Positions 22,423 to 34,077 of a DNA stretch of 44,331 bases are shown piece after piece. Position numbers and translations under genes: made by a program. Position 1 is the stretch's first letter; the number at the start of each line of letters is the position of its first letter. The stretch spans positions 1 to 44,331 of the forward strand of contig WION01000435.1 in the NCBI GenBank assembly GCA_015039365.1. The letters run 5' to 3'. The stretch is from Amanita rubescens. Lineage: Eukaryota; Basidiomycota; Agaricomycetes; Agaricales; Amanitaceae. The notes beneath the pieces were generated by a model that did no database searches, was not told where the DNA came from, and worked only from the letters and a program-made list of their open reading frames with translations.

Positions 22423-25355
22423 CTAATCTTTCTGCTTTGCCTTGAGGAGCTTGTCCAGTTCTTGCTTGTAACTCTGTGTAGTGTGATGTTCAGATCCCAT
22501 AGCCTGTTGCATGGTCTGAACTGCATGAGATAGTAAAACCTCTGCTTCATCAAGCCTTTCCTGACTTTTGTATGTCAAGGCCAAATCAGCCATGACCTGA
22601 AGAGTGTCTGGATGTTCTGACCCAAGCTTTACTTTCCTTGCATGCATAACTTCTACCTGCAGCTTCTCTGCCTCATCCCACCTTCCCTGGTTATGGTATG
22701 TTAATGCCAAATTCTTCATGGTAATGAGTATGTTCGGATGGTCTGATCCCAGAATTACTTTCCGTCTGTTTATCACTTCTACCTGCAGCTTCTCTGCCTC
22801 ATCCCACCTTCCCTGTTTCAGGTGCATTGTTGCCAAATTGTTCATGGCTGTGAGAGTCTCTGGATGGTCTAATCCCTGCTTTACTTTATGTGCCTCCATC
22901 ACTTTCACCTGCAGCTTCTCAGCCTCACCCCATCTTCCCTGACTGCAATATGTTAATGCCAAGTTGTTCATGGTAGTGAGAGTGCGTGGATGATCTGATC
23001 CCAGCTGTGCTTTCCATCCCTTCATTGCTTCTACCAGCAGCTTTTCTGCATCATCCCACCTTCCCTGCTTCCAGTATGTTAATCCCAAATTGCTCATAAG
23101 AGCAAGAGTGCTTGGATAGTCTGACCCTAGCTTTACTTTCCATGCCTTCAACACTTCTACCTGCAGATTCTCTGCCTCATCCCACCTTCCCTGATTCCTG
23201 TATGTCACTGCCAAATTGTTCATGATAGTGAGAGTGTCTGGATGGTCTGATCCCAGCTTTACTTTCCGTGCCTTCATCACTTCTACCTGCAGCTTCTCTG
23301 CCTCACCAAACCTCCCCTGATTCTGGTATGTTGATGCCAAATTGTTCATGGTACTGAGAGTGTCTGGATGGTCTGATCCCAGTGTTACTTTCCATGCTTT
23401 CATCACTTCTACCTGCAGCTTCTCTGCCTCATCCCACCTTCCCTGATCCCGGTATGTTAATGCCAAATCACTCATGGTATTGAGAGTAGCTGGATGGTCT
23501 GATCCCTGCATTACTTTCCATGCTTCCATCACTTCTACTTGCAGCTTCTCTGCCTCATCCCACCGTCCCAGATTCAAGTATACCAATGCCAGATACTTCA
23601 TGATAGTGAGAGTGTCTGGATGGTCTGATCCAAGTGTTGCCTTCTTCTCACTAACTTCTACATTAAAAATCTTCTCTGCTTCATTCCAGCTTCCAATATG
23701 ATCAAATACAATTGAAAACCTGACATATTCATGACCATAATATTTCTCTTGCAACCTCAATTCTTTTCCATGCAAAAGGTTTGACCTAATGTGTGGTGCA
23801 AGTAGTCTGCAGAATGCATGATTATCAATTTTCCAGTCAGGAACTACTGAGCAAGACAACAAGGCTCGTGCCCTGTGATAATGATGAATAGCATCTGTTT
23901 GTGGCATGCAGCTCCTGCTCCAGGAATTTACTAACAGGTGCATTGAATACAGATGATTCACAACACTGATTAATGAAAATGAAAGCAAAACTTGTATCCC
24001 ATCCAAAAACTGCATTCTATCCCATTCACCATCTTCATCTATAAACAAGGTCTGATGATTCAATAGTGTCATGGGAAAATCAGAATCTGCTGTATCAACA
24101 TTCTCATCAATGTAATTCTCTGCAGCATTTTTGAATACCTCCTCAGGTATATTTTCATGATTCAGAAAGGCAAAAATTCTTAACAACCTGATTGCAGTTT
24201 GTGCTGCCTCAGCTTCTTCATTCTCTCTTTGAGTCATTTTCTCAATTTGTTGAAATGAAATATCCCATGTCCCATATGCAGATCTCCCATAACCAGATGC
24301 TCCCTTGAACTCTTTCTTTGACATCAGCTTCTGTTTATTCTTTTGGTATAATTTGAGGTAATCATTGATGCCACACCCAGATTTGTGGATGTATGCTCCT
24401 GCTTGGTCAAGGGCAAGTGGGATTCCACCCAATTCCAATACCATTTTTTTGGCCACATTTTTAACATCATCAGATGTCCCATCCAGCATGGCAGACTTTA
24501 AAAACAAAGTAACAGCCTCATCCTCTTCCATAGCAAGAACATTTGCTGAATCCAATACAAGTCTCTTCAACTCCCCATTCCTACTGGTTATCAAGATGTT
24601 TCCTACCCCCCTTGGTGGGAGGAACTTCTCAACTACTGAATAATCACCATCTGCATTGTCATATATGATCAGCCATTTTGGCACTTGAGAAATCCACTGA
24701 AGAACAGATCCAGGTGAGTGCATCACTTCCTTTGGAGCATTTTTGGCCTGAGCAATCTGCATTAGTCCAAGTTCAATAGTAGCCTCTGATCCAGCATCCA
24801 GCCAATGTATGTCAGAAAACCTTGAACATGTCATTCACCAAGTTATCAATATTATATGGTGATATACTCACAAATCAGAATTTTGCTCAAGGAATCTCAG
24901 GCAAATCTGAGTTTTGCCAATACCTCCCAAACCATATAAGAGGAATGATTTCCTCTGCACATCAGCATGAGAGCTAAAATAATCCTTCATCCTTTGTAAG
25001 TATTCATCTCTACCCACAAAGAAAGTGCTAGAATGCTTCAAGGGTGGCAAAGGTGGTAGAAGACTTGGGGCAGGGGCTGGATGAACATGAATCTAAGAGT
25101 CACTATTCTTAATATGCTTGTAATGAACAATGCTTGAATCCAACAACCTCTGTGAATTGGACATTTGTCATAGAGAAGTCATGGGCCCCATGAAAAAAAC
25201 TAGAATTCAATGGTTGAGGAGGATCTGACATTGCTTGAGCCTGGATATGGTATAACACGGAGATGTTGGTAAAAATTCATTATCAGCCAAGTAAAAATTA
25301 CCTGATATTGTTTGTTAGCCTGGAGATGTGGTGGGTACATTGCCATTGATCGCAT
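22423..25355 (-). CDS. NLR-like receptor 3: NB-ARC ATPase with TPR array
   Basis: Paralogue of NLR 1 and NLR 2, closest to NLR 2. Proposed exons are 25355-25302, 25240-25148, 25092-24872 and 24820-22423 (921 aa). The first exon (MRSMAMYPPHLQANKQYQ) joins in frame with AQAMSDPPQPLNSS only in this copy. If it is untranslated, the start is 25231 and the protein has 900 aa. NB-ARC motifs: GLGGIGKTQ, KWLIIYDNADG, GNILITSRNG, GGIPLALDQAGAYI, YSMHLLV. About nine full TPRs follow a degenerate unit, with the same C-terminal cap as the others. In this copy the 25147-25093 intron contains stop codons, so it must be removed. That supports the same intron in NLR 2. Confidence 0.86.
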
Positions 25356-25504
25356 GAACTTGTCAATATTCAGTCCATTGTGACATACGGAACTTACCAA
25401 TTGTTTAACTTTAGCCGAGGTAATCGGATGATGGTCAAGAGCAAGAGATGTCACGCCCGTGGAAAACGACGTCGGCGAAATCCGTCCCCCTGAACCCAAA
25501 ACCT
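25356..25504 (-). repeat. NLR 5' leader, copy 3
   Basis: Shares AAGAGCAAGAGATGTCACGC and CGTGGAAAA(A/C/G)G with the upstream DNA of the other two NLR genes. Likely promoter and leader. The minus-strand frame continues upstream (SVCHNGLNIDKF), so the true start could lie further up. Confidence 0.45.
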
Positions 25505-26150
25505 TGAGGTGAGTTGATTTTCGTATGGCCTACCTCGGATCACGGGCGCTGACAGACGACGAGACTCAGATTCGTTGTGATTGAACCACTGGGGTGACTG
25601 CGCCCAACAAAAATCGTGGTGGACATTCGTGATACGGGATAAACCAAACTTGAAAGTCAGCGCCGGTCTCGATCCTCCATTCAAGTCTCTCGTTATATTC
25701 CCCATCGATGCGTGCATATAACTTGATGGTAGCTACTGTAGTGATTCCAAAAGGTACATATACGATGAAGCATATAATATTAGCGATTGTTAGATGCAGG
25801 ACCTTGAGCGTGACTTCTCGCGCTTCTCGTCGACTCCACATCATTCCATTTCCACTGGAGTCTCTTACGTGGCTATTATCAGAAAAACTACGATGAACGC
25901 GTTTTTGTACGTCGATGAGCTTGGGTTTCATGAAACCACCGCGTCATGATTACCTTACCGTCAGCCTCCACCTCGATGCCGGCCGATTGTCTCCAACTGA
26001 CCGTCAGCCACTCTACACAATCCACAAAACCAACCTCCAAAATGCTTAACTCGCCCTTCGCCTCCTCAGTTCCTCCGCATTCCTGTCCCTTCTGCAAACT
26101 CGTCAGGACGACCGAGCGATTGTTATCATGATACCGCAGTCGACGTCTCT
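25505..26150 (+). repeat. NLR-upstream cassette, copy 3 (best preserved)
   Basis: Reference copy of the cassette. The minus strand holds a 121-codon frame (25931-25566) with HRSFSDNSHVRDSSGN and a membrane-helix-like stretch (LTIANIICFIVYVPFGITTV). Copy 1 carries the matching HRSFHDNSYVRDSGGN. Whether a real minus-strand gene survives here is unclear, since frames shift between RWFHETQAHR and the following block. The right end overlaps the start of the membrane-protein gene. Confidence 0.6.
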
Positions 26151-27034
26151 GGACAAACAATTCCTCTACTCGCTATTTGGCGCGCCGTTGCGGGTGGACG
26201 TTGGAACGACGGTTGATGGTCACCGTGTTTACGACCAGATAAACCCTGTCAACCCTACTCTGAGTGCGTCCTCTGAACAGTTGACCGAGTACAACAACCT
26301 AACTCTCGCCTCTAGTCCTTACTTTGATTGTCACCGCGCTACTCTTTTCTATCTACATGTGGTTCTACCTCTCCCCGCTCTTCCACGAGCGGTCATCGCA
26401 CCATTCGCATTCAAGGCAGCACCGCATAGCACGCCCACGGTACAACATCAGAATTACAGACCCAGAGATGAACATCTCAACCCTCCAAGACGAGAAGAAG
26501 TCTCTCATCTCGTGGATCCACCGTTCCTCTCTCGGGCGGTTCATCGACATCACAGGCCGCATCCATAACAAATCGGTCGAGCGTCCCACAGACGATCGCG
26601 CCAAAGTCAAACTCGCCCGCGAGCCCACGTCGTTCGGCATTCACCCTCTCGGACTGGAAGACTATCGGATCTTCAATCTGCAAGGAACCACTGGCACTGG
26701 CACTCCGCCATCTTTAGCTTTGCCTCTACATTTTGGAAACGAAGTCGAGGGTTCTTTGATGCAGTCAATTCTGACGCCCCCACCACCTGCGTACGCAGCA
26801 CGCCCAGAGGGCTCTTCCCAATTTGACCTGAGGCGACACCAATCACCGCCTTCGCCTGGCTCGTCGTTTGACCCGCATCACACTCTCAGGCTGGTGCCAA
26901 GAAGGTCAGCCACCGATATCGATTCTATCAGTGTATCGCCTTCGACGCACCTCCACTTGTCGCCCTCTAGGTCTCTCCGCCCGCCGAGTCCTCCGCGCCG
27001 GTCATCCTCATCCGTTATACCCACCAGAGCGTAA
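26128..27034 (+). CDS. Hypothetical single-span membrane protein
   Basis: Two exons, 26128-26263 and 26316-27034, joined across a 52-base intron (GTGCGT...CTAAC...TCTAG), give 284 aa. A transmembrane helix at about residues 46-66 (LTLIVTALLFSIYMWFYLSP) is followed by a basic His/Arg-rich stretch and a long Ser/Pro-rich C-terminus (PSRSLRPPSPPRRSSSSV), so the tail is probably cytosolic and disordered. The middle part (SLISWIHRSSLGRFIDITG) is the most ordered-looking. I do not recognise the family. A remnant of the same start region lies at 5185-5224, so this gene, or its 5' end, belonged to the duplicated NLR block. Confidence 0.7.
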
Positions 27035-27571
27035 TTCATTTACATTCTCTTTTTTTTTTTTACTTTTCACAGAAGTACTTCTTAACTGATGTCATATATG
27101 CGCTTACACTTTACCGTTCGTACGGATGTATACGTCATGCGTGCATATCTACGACATCTTGTTAGGGCGCGTTTTTATTACTTGATATTACTTCTCGATC
27201 GCTGGGATGAGTCATTTTTCAGAGGAAGTTGTAAAAGGCCGTCAGTGGCCTATAAGTAGGCTCAATGATTTCAAGATTATCTCAGAATGCCGCCACTGCC
27301 GCCGATAAGGTTCTAAGGTATCTTTGCCTAATAGTTTCAACGACGGCGTGAAAACTCCGTAGCAGCCGATGTCATACATACGCTTCGCCGCGCTGACGCA
27401 CACATCCTCCATATGCATATACGACGACTCGTAACATCGCATTGGTTAAATACTACTCTTTCTGGTTCAACATACAAAAACAAAAAAAAGCCGTCACTAG
27501 CCCATAACTTAAATAAGTAATGTATAATTTCAAAAAAAGACGGCGTGAGAGGTGAAGCGTAAATAATTTAT
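27035..27571. other. Intergenic between two converging 3' ends
   Basis: Holds a T-run (27051-27061) just after the membrane-protein stop and, near 27480-27570, 3'-flank DNA of ABC 1. The latter is recognisably related to the 3' flanks of ABC 2 and ABC 3 (AAAAAA..CGTCACTAG, TTATTCATTT). No gene is seen. Confidence 0.5.
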
Positions 27572-30500
27572 TCATTTCCGCGTAGCGGGGCGTTTCTTGA
27601 GAGCCGCAAAAACGCTCCCGGTACGAATACGGAAAAACCAGGTGAAAGCGAAAATACAAAAAATCTAAAAATAAATAAATAACAACCATACCGTGTCAGT
27701 CAACCTCACTCGCAGTCGGTCGATGTAACTTACGTTAAAAGCGACATATGCAATCATGAAATAAACGTCACGCCAGTGGTTGTGGTAGAAAATGTTGAAA
27801 TTGGCCGCGAGGAACTCATCCGTCGTACGAGTGCTGCAGAATAGACAACCGCTCATTGCGTTTGGGTTGGCGAGGTATCCGCCTGCGAAGGAGATGTACG
27901 GATCCATATACTGCGCGCAAGTTAGGCCTGAGGGGGGGTTTAACGTGACGAATTCGATGTCTGCGCAGTTGATCTCTTGTTGGCCAATAACTAGTGGGGT
28001 ATGAGGAAGGATGAGGAAAGAGATTTTAGCTGAGAGCGTACCTTGTCCGAAGAGACCTTCGACGAGGTACGTGAATGGAGATAGGTGGTACCTGCAAGTA
28101 GACGTCAGCTTGGGCGGTAGAGTCGAGGCCGGTATACTTACATCCATTTCCACCACGTGAGCACCCGGAATGGCTGAAGGACACCGTCGCTAGAATCACG
28201 GCCATGTCAGGTAAGTGGGATGCTCGAAGGACGTGATCACTCACAATACAAATACGAAAGAAAAGAAAGTCGAGAATAGCAACGCAGCGATTTCCGTGTT
28301 TGGCGCCATAGAGGCAATCGCCTGTTTTTCCGAAAAAAATGAGCGGCAGGCTATCGTTTAGGTTCTCGGAAAACTCGCCTGAGCAACGGTCGTGTAGTAA
28401 AGTGGGAAGAAGATGCCGATCATAAGATAGGTGTAACCCGCTCTAGACGTCTCAAAGCCGACAGTCCAATACCAAGAGACAAACAGTAGCGCGGTGCCAA
28501 AGATGTTCCAAGGTATCTCAATGAATAGTTGCGATGTAAGGAGCGCGGTCCAGCTGTACATCCGACTCTGACATTCTCGAATTTCATAGACATCCCGCAA
28601 TCGAATGAAGACGCTTTGTAGTTGATTCGCGAGCGGCACGCTGAGGATCGTAGCCATGAATATCGACTAAAAAACGGATCAGTTACGAAAATCAATTACG
28701 GAAACGGGACTTACGAATAGCTTGTCTTGCGTCCCTTGTTGCGTATCTTTGGCCTTGAAGAATGTGAATCCAATGAAGAGCCCGCCGACGATGTTGAGAA
28801 CGAGCTTGGAAAAGATGTATGCAGGATTCCTCCAGTACCCTCGCGCGTTCCGAACGAATAGTTCCTTCACTTGGTATAGCCATATCGTAGCGAATTCAGA
28901 ACGAATAGTAGCTTCTAGAGCCGGGCGATTCCGTCCATCGAGAGAGTTGATTTCTGCTTGCACGTCGACAAATTCCTTTGAGTTACACCAGATGCTATAC
29001 CAATCAAGCTCGCTGGTGGCGGTTGCACCAGCACCGATGACGTCAAGCATATATTCCGCACTGGGGGAGGATTTAGCTAAGGCTGTCGCACAAAAGGGAC
29101 AGTTGAACTCACGGGTTCTCCTCAGGAAGACATTTGCGTGCTCCGTTATCCTCAAAATAGTCGATGAGAGTGGTTGCGTTGTAACCGAGATCCCCAAAGT
29201 ATGCAGTCTGCCCGCCTTTACGTAGAAGCAAGATTCTGTCGAATACCTGTGAAAGTAGGAGCATCAGTAATGCATCCCGTCGGCGAATCGAACATAGCAC
29301 ACCTGGAATAGCTCTGCAGAAGGCTATGAACGATATCAGTATGTCAAAGTTTGGCCCGGAAACCGAGCTTTTACCTGATGGATACTAGAAGAAACGAGTG
29401 AGCATTCTATTTTACCGTTGAAGGCATTCTAAACTTACGTGCAAAGTATAGCTTGACCGTTATCCGCTAAACTCCTAAGGAAGGAGACAATACTCCAAGC
29501 GCTTTGAGAATCCAGACCTGATGTCGGCTCGTCGAGGAAGAGTAACAGCTTAGGCTAAATGAAAAGGACTCAGTACCATGCTTGCATGAATGCAGAAGGT
29601 CGATCACGTACCTTTGCGGCGAGTTCCACTGCAATTGTAGTCCGCTTGCGCTGTTCAACACCAAGAGATCCGACAGAAGCATCTGCGTGCTCTTCGAGGC
29701 CGCACTTCTTGAGGCACTCTTCGACGCTAAAGCACAGTCAAACGGGAAAACAAGCACGGCAGATGACTAGACGCACTATGCCTCTTTCTCAGCAGAAGGA
29801 ACGGACGCCGGTTGGCGGAGGTTTGCAGAGAATAGGAGGGCTTCACGAACCGTCGCCGATGGGACGTGAGTATCCATTTGTTGACAGTAACCTCTGCGAA
29901 AAGATATGTTATCAGTTGCGTTACACGGCGAACAAGGCATACGTTTGAGCCTGGAAATCAATCGGTAGTCTCTGCCCGTTCACCAGAAAGTCACCGCGAA
30001 CCACTCCAGTAGAAGCCCTCTGAGCAAGAACATTCAGCAACGTCGTCTTTCCAGCTCCGGACTCGCCCATTAGCGCTGTCAGCTTCCCGGGCGCTACGTA
30101 TCCCGACACATCGTCCAACAGCTTCCTAGACTCGGCGCCAACTTGAACGGTGTAGTCCACATGTTTCCAGGAGAAGATATCCGTCCATGGGGTTGTGGCG
30201 CCCCATCTGCCTGAGAGTTGGCTCTCCAACTTCTTCGTACATAGATAACTCTCTACTTCTGTCGATGTGGGGCTCATCAAGGTGGGCGTGCCTGCGGAAG
30301 ACGGCGGGCTGTCCAAATTTTCACATATATCCGCCTTGCTCTCGACGTCGGTACATGATGAGCTCGAAGGTAGCGTGCATTTTGGGGACGGTAGGTCCTC
30401 AAACTCCTCAAAACGATAGAAGTCTTTAGGACTCTCGACGTCGGGGCGGGCAACGTTCGAGGAAAGGACGCGTTCGGAGCCACGTTTGAACAGAACGATA

Positions 30501-33478
30501 AGGCGCTCGTAGGACGTGCTGGTATTGAGTTCTGTAAAAGCTAGCAAAGCTAAGAAGAATCCTATGAAGAAGGCTAGGACGATGCCTAAGTTCTATTCGT
30601 CCTTGAGTATTCTGATCATTTTCCATTAATACTTTGCGCACCATCCACGTGTGAGAAAACTTGAAGTCGTAGGATAGAAGAAGGAAATTGCTTCCATCGA
30701 CAAATGGTTGGCCAGGGATTGCTCCGACGGCGGTACAAACTTGGTTGGCGAGGGTCACATTCTCGTAGCCTGGACCCTGCGGGACCAAAGCCGAACAAGT
30801 GCCTTGAAGAGTCCGGAACTCGTTAGTGAGGATCGCCTCAAAACTGGTGCAATTGTTAGCCCGTCAATTTCGATGTTTGAACTCTAATTAGGCAACAAAC
30901 CTGTATCGTATGGGCTAAAACGAAAAAAAGGTGCTATGGTATTAGCGCACGCTGAACCTTCATGAGCACTAAAAACGTACATTTATATAGGATATCCACC
31001 TCAGAGCCCCTATCATGAGTGGCTTCGGGATGACATAGCCTGTATAGATGGCTAGCGCAAGGACAGACAAACCGGCGACTGAGTTCGCAACGGGTTCCGA
31101 CGTAAAAGCGGCTGCAATACTTCGGAACCACGCCTTCATTGTTAAGGAAGTAACAAACACGAATAGGAGGAAAATACTGTTGACCGAACTCAGTAACATA
31201 TCAGATACAATGTTCTGATTTACGTACAAAAATTGTTCCTAGTGAGGTTAAGAAAGATAAATTAGGCAAAATTGGGCAAAATTGGGCACATACCGCGCTG
31301 CGTTGGAGTCCAGCCATAAAGTATAATACAACGGAGAAGATGGACAGCGACATCGCTGTGATTGGGATGTCCACCAAGGTTAGGGCCAAAGCTTCGACAA
31401 AGGGGTGATACATGGCAGCCCGGTAGTGTCTTAAGACGATCGGACGTTGCGTATAGAGAGCCGGGATTTCGGCCATCGCTGTCAATGTGGTGAAAAGGAG
31501 AGCGCTGGAGATCAACCATTTAGTAGAAGGAAGAGGGGGATAAATTTCGAGACACACTAGAAAAGTACACCTCCGCGGGAGAAATAAGCGGATGTGGCTT
31601 CTGGAACCTGGAAAAAGAGACTGCCCGCGATCAAGGCCTTGAATATAAAAACACTGGGAAAGATGTAAGTCTAAGTTGCTTTTTTTGTTTGTTGAAACAA
31701 CGTACAATATCTGTATGTAGGTGAGGGTGTCTCCCTTGACTATTCGCGCCCTTCTGAGCATGACAGCCATGGCTTGCTGAAGAACGGTGAGCAAATACGG
31801 ACTTGGAATGGTCAAATTAGGAATGGGTCATACTGTTCAATATATCTACTCACCTGCCCTTGGAAGCGAACCTGGCAAGCTCGGCTCGTGCACTCTCCTT
31901 ATATTCGAGGGCTCGCTTTTCGTTTCCGACGTGGATGACTTCGTATGACGCCATATCGGACCGATTCGCTGCTGCAAAAGAGGATTTCCTGAAATACTTT
32001 GCAAACTCGGTGGCTGTCTTCGGGATGTATCTAGCACCTTTTCGGGTAATACGCCCGTTGGGGTCGGTAACTGCGACAAGAAAGTCGGAGGTCGACTGGC
32101 GGTTTGCAGGTTCGTACCTGGAAAAGTGTGAGCCACTCGCAGAGAATCAAAGCAATTGATACACACCCCATGTCGATGAAGTATTGTCGAGCCTTGTCTG
32201 CAGGGCCAAAATAAGCCATTTTACCTTCGTATATTACGCACACTTTGTCAAAGTGCTTATAAATAGACTCGCTAGCTTGATAGATAGCCGCGACTGTGGT
32301 GAGATGCATCGTATCCGTGGCAAGTCTCAATGCGTGGATAAACTCAAGCGCAGTGCTTGAGTCTAAACCCCGCGTAGAACTAAAATTTGTCGCATCGTCA
32401 GTGAAGGGAAAAAGAAACTAGGGACACAAGCAAATGCTCACTTATCCCAGCAACTAATCAGAGCTCGCGTCGCTAAGACTTCGGCAATGGAGACACGTTT
32501 TTTCTCCCCGCCGCTCACTCCACGGATCGCGGCATTTCCAATGCGCGTATTTTTGGCATGTCCCAACCCGAATAACGTTGTCAGCATATCGGTTTCCTTA
32601 CGAGCAAACTGACTCCTCGACTTGGTCAAGTGTTCGCGAGGCGTTCTGGTGGTAGAGGCAAAGTTGAGTGTTTGATCAACAGTAAGCGTCGGGAAATGAA
32701 CATCTTCTTCAGGGCAGTACTGCACGTCGCCGCGGTAGTGCTTGTACAATTCGCTTGGGGAAATGGAATCATAATGAACATCTCCTTCGACGACATGGTA
32801 TTCTGACCGTCGGTTCGCGAGCGCCTTCAAAAAGGTTGTGCTGCCTGCCTCTGGTCGCCCAAGCACCACTGAAAAGTATAAGCCATGCGCAGAATATATA
32901 TCATACCACGTAACATACGAAGCATTTCGCCAGGACGAACGACACCCTCGAATCCTGACAGGATGGTTTTTAAATAAGGATGGCGGAGGCTCTGAACTTT
33001 TTCCAACAAAGCTGATGGATTTAAAAAGGCTCCAACTGTCGGTATGTGAGATGCTGCAGAGGCAAGACCAACAACCCGCAAATCACGAAACATGACACCG
33101 AGCTCGCGCGGCTTTATGTGGGCCTCATTAGCTCTAAGAAAGTAGGTTAATGGTTGTTTTAATGTTTCTGAGTTAAGATCCAAGATTTGCCTACTTCTTT
33201 ACCATCCGCAGTAGCGTCTTCCCAAAATCGAAGTTGTCATCGACAATGATTGTCCTGTCGGATACCTCGGAACGAGCATCAGCGTTTGAGTCATCGTGCG
33301 ATAAGGAACGTTTGAGGTCGTCAACGCCTTCACCGTCAAAATGGTTGAGGTCGACTCTTGAAACGGAGGACCACTCCCGCGGCGTAGTCCGTATGGAGTC
33401 CGGAGTAAGTGTCCGAGACTTGTGCGATGCCGCAATTCGTTCAGGTCGGGATGGGGCCATAGCGGGCCACAATGACAC
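27572..33478 (-). CDS. PDR-type ABC transporter 1 (full-size ABCG)
   Basis: A plasma-membrane drug-efflux pump of the PDR5/CDR1 family with layout (NBD-TMD)x2. I could place 26 exons that stay in one frame of 1519 aa (1513 if the second Met at 33460 is used, which aligns better with ABC 2). They include micro-exons of 11 (31238-31228), 14 (30914-30901), 10 (29384-29375) and 21 bases (29323-29303). NBD1: Walker [11 protein letters not shown] (about 170), signature VSGGEKKR, Walker [17 protein letters not shown]2: canonical GESGAGKTT (about 922), Walker [15 protein letters not shown], degenerate signature [11 protein letters not shown]2 ends with the Cys-rich PDR loop ([23 protein letters not shown]) and [15 protein letters not shown]. 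The intron after 28379 has a GC donor (CAG/GCGAGT). Confidence 0.93.
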
Positions 33479-34077
33479 TTGGGGAACCGCCTAAGAACAC
33501 GGAAGCAGGATGCGGTCTCGGTGAACCTATCAATGTCATTGAGGGAATATATTCTTGGATTATGATCGGGTCTAAGGGACAAGACAACCGGGGGAGTGAA
33601 TAACAACAATCTCATTCGTGCGGAGTGTTGTTGATATCATGATGCTCGGGAGCAGACATCCGTGCCGGGCACATCCAAAAAGATGTAACCGCCGGAGAAA
33701 CGGATTAGCATTGTGATGTAGCAGTGCCGGTTGATTACTCTGGATAAATCCTGCGCTCTTAGCGAGACTACTAGCAGCTTGTCCGAAAGACGCACTCTTT
33801 TTTTGCGGAAATACGGGTAGGCTTAGATCTTCTTGGGACAGTGTTGGGATAGCTGTTTTATCTTTTCGCGGCACGGTATCGCAGCATCAACAACTGATTG
33901 ATGCTTGATGAAGTCACTTGATATCGATTGATGCTCACCGAAGGTGACCATATCAGCCTGTTCCTAGTTGAACATTACGCTAGTGAAGGCTAGTGGATGT
34001 TGCAGATTCTGCTGAATAAAGACAAGCGTGAGAACAGACTGCTCTAAACGGACGCCTTGGCGCCTCGTGACATGTGA
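33479..34077. other. Upstream region of ABC 1
   Basis: Expected promoter of ABC 1 on the minus strand. It holds a 100-codon minus frame (33874-33572) with no recognised family, and CA-rich repeats such as TTGATGCTTGATGAAG/TTGATGCTCACCG (33899-33935). No firm gene call. Confidence 0.4.

Noticed and set aside
28722..29225. 167-residue plus-strand gene inside ABC 1
   Set aside because: Antisense shadow of exons 19-20, which carry conserved transporter motifs on the minus strand.
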